From Micromonospora noduli (GTDB taxonomy: Bacteria > Actinomycetota > Actinomycetes > Mycobacteriales > Micromonosporaceae): a DNA stretch of 64,000 nucleotides. Below are positions 24,165 through 32,099 of this stretch, one piece after another. The number at the start of each line of letters is the position of its first letter. Position 1 is the first letter of the stretch. Location of the stretch: assembly GCF_003264365.1 (NCBI RefSeq), contig NZ_PYAK01000011.1, forward strand, positions 108,040 to 172,039. Reading direction: 5' to 3'. A program made the translations under genes and the position numbers. The notes under the pieces were generated by a model. That model did not search any database and had not been told where the DNA came from. It saw only the letters and a list, made by a program, of their open reading frames with translations.

Positions 24165-24992
24165 TCAGCTCACTGAGCGGGCGTACGCGGCGGGGGACAC
24201 CCCGGCCACGGCTGTGAAGTCACGGACCAGGTGGGCCTGGTCGCTGTAGCCGAGGTCGGCGGCGAGGTCAGCCCAGCTCAGCGGGCCACCGGCGGCCTGT
24301 TCGACCGCCTCCTGGAGCCGGTAGCGGCGGATCACCCACTTCGGCCCGACCCCCACGTACTCCAGGAAGAGCCGCTGCAACCGGCGGACCGGAACGTCGT
24401 GCCGCGCGGCGAAGTCGTCGACGCGCAGCACCGTCCGGTCGGTACGGATCGCCTCGGCCAGGCGGACGGCCTCCTCGGCCGTCGGGTCCGGCTCCGACTG
24501 CCAGGAGGTGAGGAGGGTGTCCAGCGCCCGGCAGCGCTCGTCGTCGCTGGTCGCCGAGGTGGGTGCTCCCGGGAACGTGCCCTCGCCCACCGGGGCGTCC
24601 GGGGGGGTCAGCCGGCCGGCGGGCAACGGCACCCTGCGGCCGGTCAGCTCACTGACCGCACGCCGCCAGAACGGGTGGAAGCCGCCGGGGCGGAACTGCA
24701 CCCCGGACACCCGGCCGGTGCCGCTGAGCGTGATCCGGAACAGGTCGCGGCCCACCCCGGCCACCTCGCCGGACTCGGGCCCGTCGTCGTCCCGCCGGAA
24801 CACCACGTTGACCGCCGGGTGCGGCACGACCCGTTGCTCGAACGGCGCGCTCAACACCCAGTCGATCAACCAGTAGTGCTCGACCCACTGGCGCAGCGAT
24901 TCCGCCGGCAGGTGTCGACGGAAGCGCACCTCGCGCAGCAGACGCCCGGGGTCGAGAATTCCCCGGCTGTCGCCACGCGGTCGCTGTCGCAT
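24165..24992 (-). CDS. AraC-family transcriptional regulator
   Basis: About 275 residues. The N-terminal region (DPGRLLREVRFRRHLPAESL, then VVPHPAVNVVFR and VSGVQFRPGGFHPFWRRAV) matches the DUF6597-type sensor domain. The C-terminal 100 residues are the AraC DNA-binding pair (VPVRRLQRLFLEYVGVGPK; WADLAADLGYSDQAHLVRDF). The ATG at 24992 has GAGGGTGG about ten bases upstream; a longer start at 25031 would overlap the divergent gene. It probably regulates the divergent DinB-like gene. Confidence 0.85.
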   Translation of the reverse strand: MRQRPRGDSRGILDPGRLLREVRFRRHLPAESLRQWVEHYWLIDWVLSAPFEQRVVPHPAVNVVFRRDDDGPESGEVAGVGRDLFRITLSGTGRVSGVQFRPGGFHPFWRRAVSELTGRRVPLPAGRLTPPDAPVGEGTFPGAPTSATSDDERCRALDTLLTSWQSEPDPTAEEAVRLAEAIRTDRTVLRVDDFAARHDVPVRRLQRLFLEYVGVGPKWVIRRYRLQEAVEQAAGGPLSWADLAADLGYSDQAHLVRDFTAVAGVSPAAYARSVS

Positions 24993-25011
24993 TTGTTCAA
25001 GACCACCCTCA

Positions 25012-25017
25012 TACGCT
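25012..25017 (+). promoter_or_regulatory. Leaderless-type -10 box TACGCT
   Basis: Six bases before the ATG at 25024. Confidence 0.5.
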
Positions 25018-25023
25018 GGCCCT

Positions 25024-25608
25024 ATGTCCACTCAGACTAGCGAGCTGCTGGCGGCCGCCGCGCCGCGAACCGTCGATGTCGTACGGGGTATCTCCGACGA
25101 CCAACTGGACCTGCCCACGCCGTGCCAGGACTACCTGGTCCGTGATCTGCTCAACCACCTCTTCCAGGTGGTGGTCAACTTTCAGGACCTGGCCGAGAAA
25201 CGACAGGTGGAGTGGGCCGAGAAGCCCGACCACCTGGGCGACGGCTGGCGGGACCGCTTCGAGGTGGAGACCGGTCGGTTGATCGCCGCCTGGTCGGACC
25301 CGTCCAGCGTGGAGGGCATGTCACCGCGTATGCCCATGCCGCAGTCCGCCATTGGCGGTATGGCCCTGCTGGACCTGACAGTGCACGGCTGGGATCTCGC
25401 GGTCGCCACCGGCCAGCCGTACCACCCGGCCCCGGAGGCGGTGGCCGAACTGCACACGCTGGTGGAGCAGTTGGGCCCCACCGCCCGCAAGATGGGCGTC
25501 TTCGCCGACCCACTGCCCGCCCCCACTCCAACCCCCGACCTGGCCCCCGACCTGGCCCACCTGCTGACCCAGACCGGCCGCACCCCCACCTGGCCCCAAA
25601 CCCCCTAA
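25024..25608 (+). CDS. TIGR03086-type (DinB-like, mycothiol-dependent enzyme family) protein
   Basis: A 194-residue helical-bundle protein. ISDDQLDLPTPCQDYLVRDL followed by LNHLFQVVVNF and the later LTVHGWDLAVATGQ give the three His metal ligands of the DinB/maleylpyruvate-isomerase-like fold. Relatives use mycothiol as thiol cofactor, but no reaction is known for this branch. A Pro-rich linker (PAPTPTP) precedes a short C-terminal helix. It diverges from an AraC regulator. A C-rich run and a family B palindrome follow the stop. Confidence 0.82.
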   Translation: MSTQTSELLAAAAPRTVDVVRGISDDQLDLPTPCQDYLVRDLLNHLFQVVVNFQDLAEKRQVEWAEKPDHLGDGWRDRFEVETGRLIAAWSDPSSVEGMSPRMPMPQSAIGGMALLDLTVHGWDLAVATGQPYHPAPEAVAELHTLVEQLGPTARKMGVFADPLPAPTPTPDLAPDLAHLLTQTGRTPTWPQTP

Positions 25609-25646
25609 CCCCACCCCCACCCCCCACCCCCACCCCGGCCCTCGCT

Positions 25647-25700
25647 GATCAAGAGGTTTGCGTCAGGTTCCGGCGTGCCGGTGACGCAAACTTCTTGATC
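25647..25700. repeat. 54-bp palindromic intergenic repeat, family B copy 2
   Basis: GATCAAGAGG to CTTCTTGATC, with inner arms TTTGCGTCA and TGACGCAAA. It has the same length and layout as 6865-6918 and lies just after the TIGR03086 gene. Confidence 0.82.
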
Positions 25701-25752
25701 AACCGAATCGAGACGGGGGCGGGGATGGGAGTGGATGGGAGTGGGGTGGGGT

Positions 25753-25980
25753 GTTGACCTGGAACCGCCCATGCCGTACGTGGCCAGCACACTCTTCGCC
25801 AAGGTCGTGATGGCGCTGCTGGTCGCCGACGTCGGTCGGGCCCAGTCGTACCTGATCGCCCAGCGGGCCGCGCACACCGCACGGCTGCGTGAGCTGACGG
25901 TGGTCAAGGCCGACCCGGCCGCCACCCTCAGCGACGTGTTCGGGGCGGCGAGAGGCACGGCCGGCCGCGCTCACCTGGCG
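25753..25980 (+). pseudogene. PadR-like regulator C-terminal remnant
   Basis: The frame reads VDLEPPMPYVASTLFAKVV, then AQSYLIAQRAAHTARLRELT and DPAATLSDVFGAARG. This resembles the effector (C-terminal) domain of actinobacterial PadR proteins. No winged helix precedes it; the upstream DNA is a G/T-rich run and a family B repeat. The frame continues open to 26328 without PadR similarity. It is read as a 5'-truncated gene. The match is by eye and moderate. Confidence 0.42.
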
Positions 25981-26361
25981 GGAACTGTTCAGCGTGGCGC
26001 CCGCATGACCACAGGGGCGCCGACGAGACTCGACCGAGCTGAACTCATCGCCGGCCACGTACGCAACAGATGCGGGGCTAATGCGCCGACGTTCAGCAAA
26101 CAGTCGGCGGACCGGCGAACCGGACCCACAGCAGTGTTCGCGCAGCCAAGAATGGCGAGAGTCGTCTACTCAAGGTCATTGCTGATGCGTTCAGCGCAGC
26201 GACCCATGCCCCTGAGGCGGCAAGAATGTCAACCACTTAGTCTGCGTCGTGACTTTTTGGCGGTCGGGCACCGATGCGAAGATAGTCAGACCGGCACCCG
26301 ACCGCGCTATTGTCAGAGGAATCGCTAAGCGGAATTCAGGCTGCTGCCTGAAGCGCGTTAA
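25981..26361. other. Non-coding or decayed DNA, lower GC
   Basis: No supported gene. One plus-strand frame ending near 26240 (KNGESRLLKVIADAFSAATH) looks protein-like and could be another gene remnant, but it has no start or family match. GC is visibly lower than in the surroundings. Confidence 0.4.
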
Positions 26362-26655
26362 TTAGCAGGATCCCAGCCGAGGACTAAGCCCGAAGCCCGG
26401 CTTCCAATCTGCTTTCTGGGAATAGCTGAGAGTCCAGCACGGACCATCCGGCCCGGCTGTCATCACGATCTTCACCCGGATGGACCGCCCGCCACAGTCG
26501 TTGAACGGGTAGGCCACCGTTATGTAGCCGTCGGGACCCGGTCCCCATTTAGTCAAGCAGGTGGAGATGTCGCTTGCTGATGCACTTGAGGGAATAGCGA
26601 GAATTCCAAGTGCCACGGCGGCAATTACCGCCGCACTCCTGCCGCGCTGCTTCAT
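26362..26655 (-). CDS. Small secreted protein, lower-GC gene
   Basis: A 97-residue protein. A Sec signal peptide (MKQRGRSAAVIAAVALGILA, cleavage after ASA near residue 28) leaves a mature part of about 70 residues. It has four cysteines (STC, FNDC, GPC and the final C), which could form two disulfides. The ATG at 26655 has AGGGGCG upstream; an earlier start at 26697 lacks support. Codon usage includes more A/T-ending codons than neighbours, suggesting recent acquisition. Small Cys-rich secreted proteins can be inhibitors or toxins; no family is recognised. Confidence 0.65.
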   Translation of the reverse strand: MKQRGRSAAVIAAVALGILAIPSSASASDISTCLTKWGPGPDGYITVAYPFNDCGGRSIRVKIVMTAGPDGPCWTLSYSQKADWKPGFGLSPRLGSC

Positions 26656-27125
26656 TTTCGCCCCTGTCCTAGATGAAGCGGTGGTTATTGATTCCAATCA
26701 TCAATCACGCTTATTGAGAATCCATGGACTAAGCGCTAACCAGCTGGCGAGTTGACCCTATCAGGGGGTCCACCTTGGAACAAGGCCCGTTGATCGTTGC
26801 CACGAGCATTGGCGAACTTGGCTGTGTCGGCGTGGGGGCGGGGCCTAGCTATTACTTATCGGGTAACTGCTGGTCCTGGCGTTAGTGAGACCGTGTGGGC
26901 GGTGGTTGCGTCGGCACGCTCGCCGCTCGGTGGCCCCTGCTCGCGGCGGGCCGGCGATGCCCGACCCGTGGGCGGGCAGCCCGACCTTCGCGGCGCTGCT
27001 CGCCGTCCTGAGTCGATGTAACACCGCTGGTGGCGGGGCCGCTGTGTGCAACGGAGGCCCGGACGATCGGGTCTCCGATGTCAGACCGGACGGTCCTGGC
27101 ACGGAAACCCGTGGGAGTTTGCCAG
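26656..27125. other. 470-bp intergenic region with structured leader
   Basis: The left half is A/T-richer and carries the promoter of the minus-strand secreted-protein gene. No gene is supported. The right end holds consecutive hairpins listed at 27053-27113. Confidence 0.55.
27053..27113 (+). promoter_or_regulatory. Three consecutive hairpins in the leader of the 27126 operon
   Basis: GGAGGCCCG/CGGGTCTCC (27053-27076, 9 bp with one G-U), GACCG/CGGTC (27084-27095) and CACGG/CCGTG (27100-27113) lie in the 70 bases before the ribosome site. They may form a structured, regulated 5' leader. No known riboswitch consensus was recognised. Confidence 0.35.
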
Positions 27126-27551
27126 ATGCACAGTCAACCGGGCCCTGTCCCGCCGGTGTTCGTCGACGGCACCGGGCGTCGCCGACGGCTGACCGTCATC
27201 GCGGGCACCGCCATGGGCCTTGGCCTGCTCACCAGCCTCGTCCTGATCGCCGCGGGGCTCTTCCTGGACACGTCGGTGCCGCTGCCCGGCTGGTCGGACG
27301 ACTCCCGGGGGACGCGCCCGGTGGAGGCCGGCGTGGACGGGGTCAACCCGCCCCGGGTGGGCGAGTCGCCGTCGCCGTCGCCGGCGGCCCGTACGTCGGC
27401 GCCGCTGCCGCGCACCACCCGGACCAGCGACCGATCCCCGACCACGACCGCCACGGCCACTCCGACGCCGTCCGCCACCGACCAACCGGGCCGTGGTGAC
27501 GAGCGCCGCAGGACCGCCAAGCCGAGCAGGTCGCCCGGTAAGCCGCAGTGA
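27126..27551 (+). CDS. Small single-pass membrane protein with Ser/Thr/Pro-rich tail
   Basis: A 141-residue protein: a short cytoplasmic N-terminus, one transmembrane helix at about 20-45 (LTVIAGTAMGLGLLTSLVLI), and a disordered outer tail rich in Ser, Thr, Pro and Arg. GGGAG lies upstream of the ATG. Its stop overlaps the start of the deacetylase-glycosyltransferase gene (TGATG), so it is probably an accessory or targeting partner for that enzyme. No domain is recognised. Confidence 0.65.
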   Translation: MHSQPGPVPPVFVDGTGRRRRLTVIAGTAMGLGLLTSLVLIAAGLFLDTSVPLPGWSDDSRGTRPVEAGVDGVNPPRVGESPSPSPAARTSAPLPRTTRTSDRSPTTTATATPTPSATDQPGRGDERRRTAKPSRSPGKPQ

Positions 27552-29671
27552 TGATGGCGAGACACGTCGCCCGGCGAGACCCTCGTGCGCACTGGCTGCT
27601 GCTCCTGCTCGGGCTGCTCCTGCTGCTGGCGGCGCTCACCGTCAACGGACTGCTGAGTGGTCTCGCGGGCGGCTCGGGAAACGCCACCGCGCGGCCCGCG
27701 TCGGATGTGCCGGCCGCCGTCAGCTCGGGTGGCCCGGTGCTACGGCTGGATCGCACGGAACCGGTCAGCCGGGCATTGCCGGACCGCACCATCGCGCTGA
27801 CCTTCGACGACGGGCCGGACCCGCGCTGGACGCCACAGGTTCTCGACGTGCTACGTCGGCACGGCGCGCACGCCACCTTCTTCGTGGTGGGCGCCCGGGT
27901 CAACGAGCACCCCGAACTGGTCCGGCGGATCCTCGCCGAGGGGCACGAGGTCGGGTCGCACACGTTCACCCACGCCGACCTCGCCGAGGTGTCGCCGTGG
28001 CGGCGTGACCTCGAACTGTCGCTGACCCGCAAGGCTGTCGCATCGGCCACCGGCCGGGAAGTGACCCTGCTCCGGCCGCCGTTCTCCTCGGTGCCGACGG
28101 CGCTGACCGGGTCCGAGTACGCCGCGTTGCGCGCCGCCGCCGGTGCTGGGCATGTCGCGGTGCTCACCGACCTGGACACCAAGGACTGGCAGCGCCCCGG
28201 CACCGACCAGATCGTGCGGTCCGCCACCCCGAAGCGGGGCAAGGGGGCTGTGGTGTTGATGCACGACGGCGGCGGTGACCGGGCGCAGACCCTCGCCGCG
28301 CTGGACCGCCTGCTGCCCGCGCTCGGCGATCAGGGCTACCGGTTCACCACCGTCTCCGCCGGCATCGACGCCTCACCGTCGATGGTTCCGGCGGGCACCG
28401 GTACCCGACTGAGCGGCACCGCACTGCGCTGGACCCAGACCGGTGCCCGCTGGTCCGCCGAGGTGATGAACTTCCTGCTCGCCACCGCACTCGTGCTCGG
28501 GGTGGCGCGTCTGGCCGTGCAGGTGTTCTGCGCCCAGCGGCACGTGCGCCGGGTCCGCCGGCCCCGCCGGGACCGTCCCGAGGTGCGGGTACCGGTGTCG
28601 GTGATCGTGCCCGCGTACAACGAGGCGGCGAACATCGCCGCCACTGTTCGGTCCCTGCTGGCCAGCGCGTACCCGGCGTTGGAGGTGATCGTCGTGGACG
28701 ACGGGTCGGACGACGGCACCGCCGACATCGTGGAGCGGATGCGACTGCGCGGGGTGCGCGTGATCCGGCAGGCCAACGCCGGCAAGCCGGCGGCGCTGAA
28801 CACGGGCATCAGGGCGGCCCGGGCGAACCTTCTGGTGCTGGTCGACGGTGACACCGTCTTCCAGCCGGACACAGTGCACCGCCTGGTGCAGGGCTTCGCC
28901 GACCCGTCGGTGGGCGCGATCAGCGGCAACACCAAGGTCGCCAACCGGCGTCGGCTGCTCGGTCGGTGGCAGCACCTGGAGTACGTGATCGGCTTCAACC
29001 TCGACCGACGGATGTACGACGTGCTGGAGTGCATGCCGACCATTCCCGGCGCGATCGGCGCGTTCCGCCGCGAGGTGCTGCTGCGGGTGGGAGGGGTGCC
29101 GTCGGACACGCTGGCCGAGGACACGGACCTCACCATGAAGGTGCTCCGGGCCGGCTGGCGGGTCGTCTACGAGGAGTCGGCCATCGCCTGGACCGAGGCC
29201 CCGTCGTCGTTGCGCCAGCTCTGGCGGCAGCGCTACCGCTGGTGCTACGGCACCATGCAGGCGATGTGGAAGCACCGGCACGCGCTGCGCGAGTCGGGTG
29301 CCGGAGGCAAACTGGGGCGGCGCGGCCTGCCGTACCTCACGGTGTTCCAGATCGTGTTGCCGCTCACCGCGCCGGCGGTCGACGTGTTCGCCGTGTACGG
29401 CCTGCTCTTCCTGCCCTGGTCGACCCTCGCCCTGGCCTGGGCGGGACTACTGCTGCTCCAGGCGGCCACCGCCGCGTACGCGCTGCGACTGGACCGGGAG
29501 CGGTACGGCCCACTGTGGGCGCTGCCGTTCCAGCAACTGGTCTACCGGCAGCTCATGTACCTGGTGGTGGTGCAGTCGGTGGTCACCGCGTTGATCGGCA
29601 ACCGGCTGCGCTGGCAGCGGATGGTGCGGACCGGCGAGGCGGCAGCGTTGGTAGGGGCCGGCCGCGGCTGA
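27551..29671 (+). CDS. Bifunctional polysaccharide deacetylase-glycosyltransferase (GT2)
   Basis: About 706 residues. After a transmembrane helix (about 12-35), a NodB-type carbohydrate esterase 4 domain spans about 75-275 (ALTFDDGPDPRWT, HATFFVVG, EVGSHTFTHADL, LLRPPFSS, MHDGGG). Another helix near 310-330 leads to a GT2 synthase (VSVIVPAYNEAANI, VDDGSDD, VDGDT, EDTDL and the QRYRW processivity motif). Three membrane helices follow. It likely polymerises and exports an N-acetylglucosamine-type polymer and deacetylates it outside. An alternative GTG start is at 27548. Confidence 0.88.
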   Translation: MMARHVARRDPRAHWLLLLLGLLLLLAALTVNGLLSGLAGGSGNATARPASDVPAAVSSGGPVLRLDRTEPVSRALPDRTIALTFDDGPDPRWTPQVLDVLRRHGAHATFFVVGARVNEHPELVRRILAEGHEVGSHTFTHADLAEVSPWRRDLELSLTRKAVASATGREVTLLRPPFSSVPTALTGSEYAALRAAAGAGHVAVLTDLDTKDWQRPGTDQIVRSATPKRGKGAVVLMHDGGGDRAQTLAALDRLLPALGDQGYRFTTVSAGIDASPSMVPAGTGTRLSGTALRWTQTGARWSAEVMNFLLATALVLGVARLAVQVFCAQRHVRRVRRPRRDRPEVRVPVSVIVPAYNEAANIAATVRSLLASAYPALEVIVVDDGSDDGTADIVERMRLRGVRVIRQANAGKPAALNTGIRAARANLLVLVDGDTVFQPDTVHRLVQGFADPSVGAISGNTKVANRRRLLGRWQHLEYVIGFNLDRRMYDVLECMPTIPGAIGAFRREVLLRVGGVPSDTLAEDTDLTMKVLRAGWRVVYEESAIAWTEAPSSLRQLWRQRYRWCYGTMQAMWKHRHALRESGAGGKLGRRGLPYLTVFQIVLPLTAPAVDVFAVYGLLFLPWSTLALAWAGLLLLQAATAAYALRLDRERYGPLWALPFQQLVYRQLMYLVVVQSVVTALIGNRLRWQRMVRTGEAAALVGAGRG

Positions 29672-29696
29672 CGCCACCTCGATGCGGCGTCAGCCG
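29665..29696. terminator. Bidirectional terminator between convergent genes
   Basis: CGGCTGACGCC (29665-29675) and GGCGTCAGCCG (29686-29696) form a perfect 11-bp stem with a 10-base loop. The TGA of the upstream gene is inside the left arm. Confidence 0.75.
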
Positions 29697-29704
29697 TCCG
29701 CCGG

Positions 29705-29887
29705 TCAGGTCGGGGTGTGGAAGAGGCCGGCCGACCAGGAGATCAGCAGGCCGACGGCGGCCGAGCAGCAGCAGACGAGCAGGGCGGCGGCCACGATCGC
29801 GAGGATCATCCAGGCGGACGCGCGCCGGGCCGCACCCGGCGGCGCGCCGGCCTCCGCCCCGTCCTCGTTCTCGTCCTCGTCGGTCAT
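29705..29887 (-). CDS. 60-residue single-pass membrane protein
   Basis: An acidic N-terminus (MTDEDENEDGAEAG), an Ala/Arg stretch, then one transmembrane helix (about 27-50) containing three consecutive Cys (LLVCCCSAA). GGGGGG lies before the ATG at 29887. It follows the oligopeptidase gene by 19 bases on the same strand and is probably cotranscribed. No family is recognised. Confidence 0.6.
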   Translation of the reverse strand: MTDEDENEDGAEAGAPPGAARRASAWMILAIVAAALLVCCCSAAVGLLISWSAGLFHTPT

Positions 29888-29906
29888 GACCGCCCCCCGA
29901 TCGCCG

Positions 29907-32003
29907 TCAGGCGTGGCCGATGCGGTCCAGGATCCAGGCGTTGATGAACGCCTCCTCGCGCCAGGAGTCGTAGCGACCGCTCGGACCGCCGTGCCCGGCA
30001 CCCATCTCGGTCTTCAGCAGGTAGTCGCCGCCCGGGGCGACCGCCCGCAGCCGGGCGATCCACTTCGCCGGCTCCGAGTAGAGCACCCGGGTGTCGTTGA
30101 GGCTGGTCACCGCGAGGATCGCGGGATAGTCCACGGCGGCCACGTTCTCGTACGGCGTGTAGGACTTCATGTACGCGTACACCTCGGGGTCTTCGAGAGG
30201 GTTGCCCCACTCCTCCCACTCGGTGACGGTCAGCGGCAGCGACGGGTCGAGGATCGACGTGAGCGCGTCCACGAACGGCACCTGTGCCACGATCCCGGTG
30301 AACGCGTCAGGTGCCAGGTTGGCCACAGCGCCCATCAGCAGGCCACCGGCCGAGGCGCCCCGGGCGACCAACCGGTCGCTGGCCGTCCAGCCGGCCTTGA
30401 CGAGGTGCCGGGCGCACGCCACGAAGTCGGTGAAGGTGTTTTTCTTGGCCAGCAGTTTGCCCTGGTCGTACCACCGTCGGCCCAGCTCACCGCCGCCCCG
30501 GATGTGCGCCACCGCGAAGACCACGCCCCGGTCCAGCAGGGAAAGGCGGGCCACCGAGAACCACGGGTCCATGCTGGCCTCGTACGAGCCGTAGCCGTAC
30601 AGCTCGCAGGGCGCCGAGCCGTCCCGGGGGGTGCCGACGCGGCAGACCAGTGAGATCGGCACCCGGGTGCCGTCGTCGGCGAGCGCCCAGTCGCGGTGCT
30701 GCTCGTACTCGGCCGGGTCGTACGGTCGCCCGTCCGGCCCGGGCAGCACCGGCTTCTGCTTGAGCAGCACCATCTGCCGGGTGACCAGGTCGTAGTCGTA
30801 CACCGAGTCGGGGGTGATCAGCGACGAGTAACGCAGCCGGACCTGGCCGGTGCGGTACTCCGGGTTGGCGTCCAACCCGACGCTGTACAGCGGCTCGGGG
30901 AAGTCGATGTCGTGCCCGTCGTCACTGCCCACCGGCAGCACCCGCAGCCCGGTGAGCCCGTCGGTGCGCAGCGACACCACCAGGTGGTTGGCGAAGGCGT
31001 CGACGGCCTCCAGTCGGGTGCCGGGAGTGTGCTCGATCAGCGGCACCCAGTCGCCCGGTACGTCCGCCGAGGTGAACGCCAGCGCGAAGTCCTCAGCGCC
31101 GTCGTTGTGCAGGATCAGGAAACGGTGGCCGTGGTGCTCCACGGTGTATTCGACGCCCTGTCGGCGGGGGGCGATCACGGCCGGCGCGCCGGTCGGGTTG
31201 CCGGCGGGGATCACCAGCACCTCGCTGGTCACCTTGCTGTGCACGTCGATGAGGATGAACTTCTCCGACCGGGTCAGCTCCACCCCCACCCAGAACCGCT
31301 CGTCGTCCTCCTGGTGGACCACCACGTCGTCGGCGGCGGCGGAGCCGATGGTGTGCCGCCAGACCCGGTTCGGCCGCCAGGCGTCGTCCACAGTCACGTA
31401 GAACAGCACCGAGGCGTCGGTCGACCAGGCGGTGCCGTAGAACGTGTCCGGCACCTCGTCCGGGAGCAGCTCGCCGGTGGTCAGGTCCTTCACCCGCAGG
31501 GTGAAGCGCTCGTCACCGGAGAAGTCGGTGGAGTAGGCCAGCCAGCGACCGTCCGGGCTGACGTCGAACGCGCCGAGCGAGAAGAAGTCGTGCCCCTCGG
31601 CCAGCAGGTTGCCGTCGAGAAGCACCTCCTCGCCGTCGAGCGGGGCGCCGTCCGCGCTGACCGGCGGGTCGGTCTCACCGTCGCGGACCGCCCGGCGACA
31701 CTGCACTCCGTACTGTTGCCCCTCGACCGTCCGGGTGTAGTACCAGTGCCCGCCCTTGCGGGTCGGAACGGACAGGTCGGTTTCCTGGGTGCGTCGGCGA
31801 GTCTCCTCGAACAGGTCGGCGCGCAGGTCGGCCAGGTGTGCCGTACGCGCGTCGGTGTACTCGTTCTCGGCGGTCAGGTAGGCGATCGTCTCCGGGTCGT
31901 CCTTGGCGGCGAGCCAGGCGTACTCGTCGACGACTGTGTCGCCGTGGTGGGTGCGCTCGCTGGGCACCCGCTTCGCCGCGGGCGGGGCAGTCTCGGTGGT
32001 CAC
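29907..32003 (-). CDS. ptrB: Oligopeptidase B / prolyl-oligopeptidase family (S9A)
   Basis: A 698-residue cytosolic serine peptidase. The N-terminal part opens with HGDTVVDEYAWLAAKDDPET, typical of S9A, followed by a beta-propeller to about 410. The alpha/beta-hydrolase domain holds GASAGGLLMG (catalytic Ser), LNDTRV (Asp) and AGHGGPSG (His). It cleaves short peptides, after basic residues in oligopeptidase B. The GTG at 32003 is chosen because TAACGT lies 7 bases upstream and homology begins there; the long open frame further upstream is antisense to the GlcE-like gene. Confidence 0.9.
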   Translation of the reverse strand: MTTETAPPAAKRVPSERTHHGDTVVDEYAWLAAKDDPETIAYLTAENEYTDARTAHLADLRADLFEETRRRTQETDLSVPTRKGGHWYYTRTVEGQQYGVQCRRAVRDGETDPPVSADGAPLDGEEVLLDGNLLAEGHDFFSLGAFDVSPDGRWLAYSTDFSGDERFTLRVKDLTTGELLPDEVPDTFYGTAWSTDASVLFYVTVDDAWRPNRVWRHTIGSAAADDVVVHQEDDERFWVGVELTRSEKFILIDVHSKVTSEVLVIPAGNPTGAPAVIAPRRQGVEYTVEHHGHRFLILHNDGAEDFALAFTSADVPGDWVPLIEHTPGTRLEAVDAFANHLVVSLRTDGLTGLRVLPVGSDDGHDIDFPEPLYSVGLDANPEYRTGQVRLRYSSLITPDSVYDYDLVTRQMVLLKQKPVLPGPDGRPYDPAEYEQHRDWALADDGTRVPISLVCRVGTPRDGSAPCELYGYGSYEASMDPWFSVARLSLLDRGVVFAVAHIRGGGELGRRWYDQGKLLAKKNTFTDFVACARHLVKAGWTASDRLVARGASAGGLLMGAVANLAPDAFTGIVAQVPFVDALTSILDPSLPLTVTEWEEWGNPLEDPEVYAYMKSYTPYENVAAVDYPAILAVTSLNDTRVLYSEPAKWIARLRAVAPGGDYLLKTEMGAGHGGPSGRYDSWREEAFINAWILDRIGHA

Positions 32004-32010
32004 GGCGGCC

Positions 32011-32016
32011 ACGTTA
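32011..32016 (-). promoter_or_regulatory. Leaderless-type -10 box TAACGT
   Basis: Seven bases before the GTG at 32003 of the oligopeptidase gene, on the minus strand. Confidence 0.55.
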
Positions 32017-32075
32017 CCGGCCGGCAGGCGCAGCGCGCCGGACCAGCGGCATCCCGATACTCGCCACCACGGCTT

Positions 32076-32091
32076 TCGAACACATGTACGA
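32076..32091. promoter_or_regulatory. LexA (SOS) box-like site
   Basis: TCGAACACATGTACGA matches TCGAAC-N4-GTTCGA with one change, at the same position as in the site at 15402. It overlaps the -10 box TACGAT of the GlcE-like gene. Confidence 0.6.
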
Positions 32092-32092
32092 T
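32087..32092 (+). promoter_or_regulatory. Leaderless-type -10 box TACGAT
   Basis: Seven bases before the ATG at 32100 and overlapping the LexA-like box. Confidence 0.55.
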
Positions 32093-32099
32093 GGCCGGC

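Noticed and set aside
27053..27113. Known c-di-GMP or c-di-AMP riboswitch
   Set aside because: The hairpins do not show the conserved core bases of the GEMM or ydaO classes as I know them.
30696..32099. Upstream extension of the GlcE-like frame
   Set aside because: The extra 468 codons are antisense to oligopeptidase B; family homology and the leaderless box place the start at 32100.
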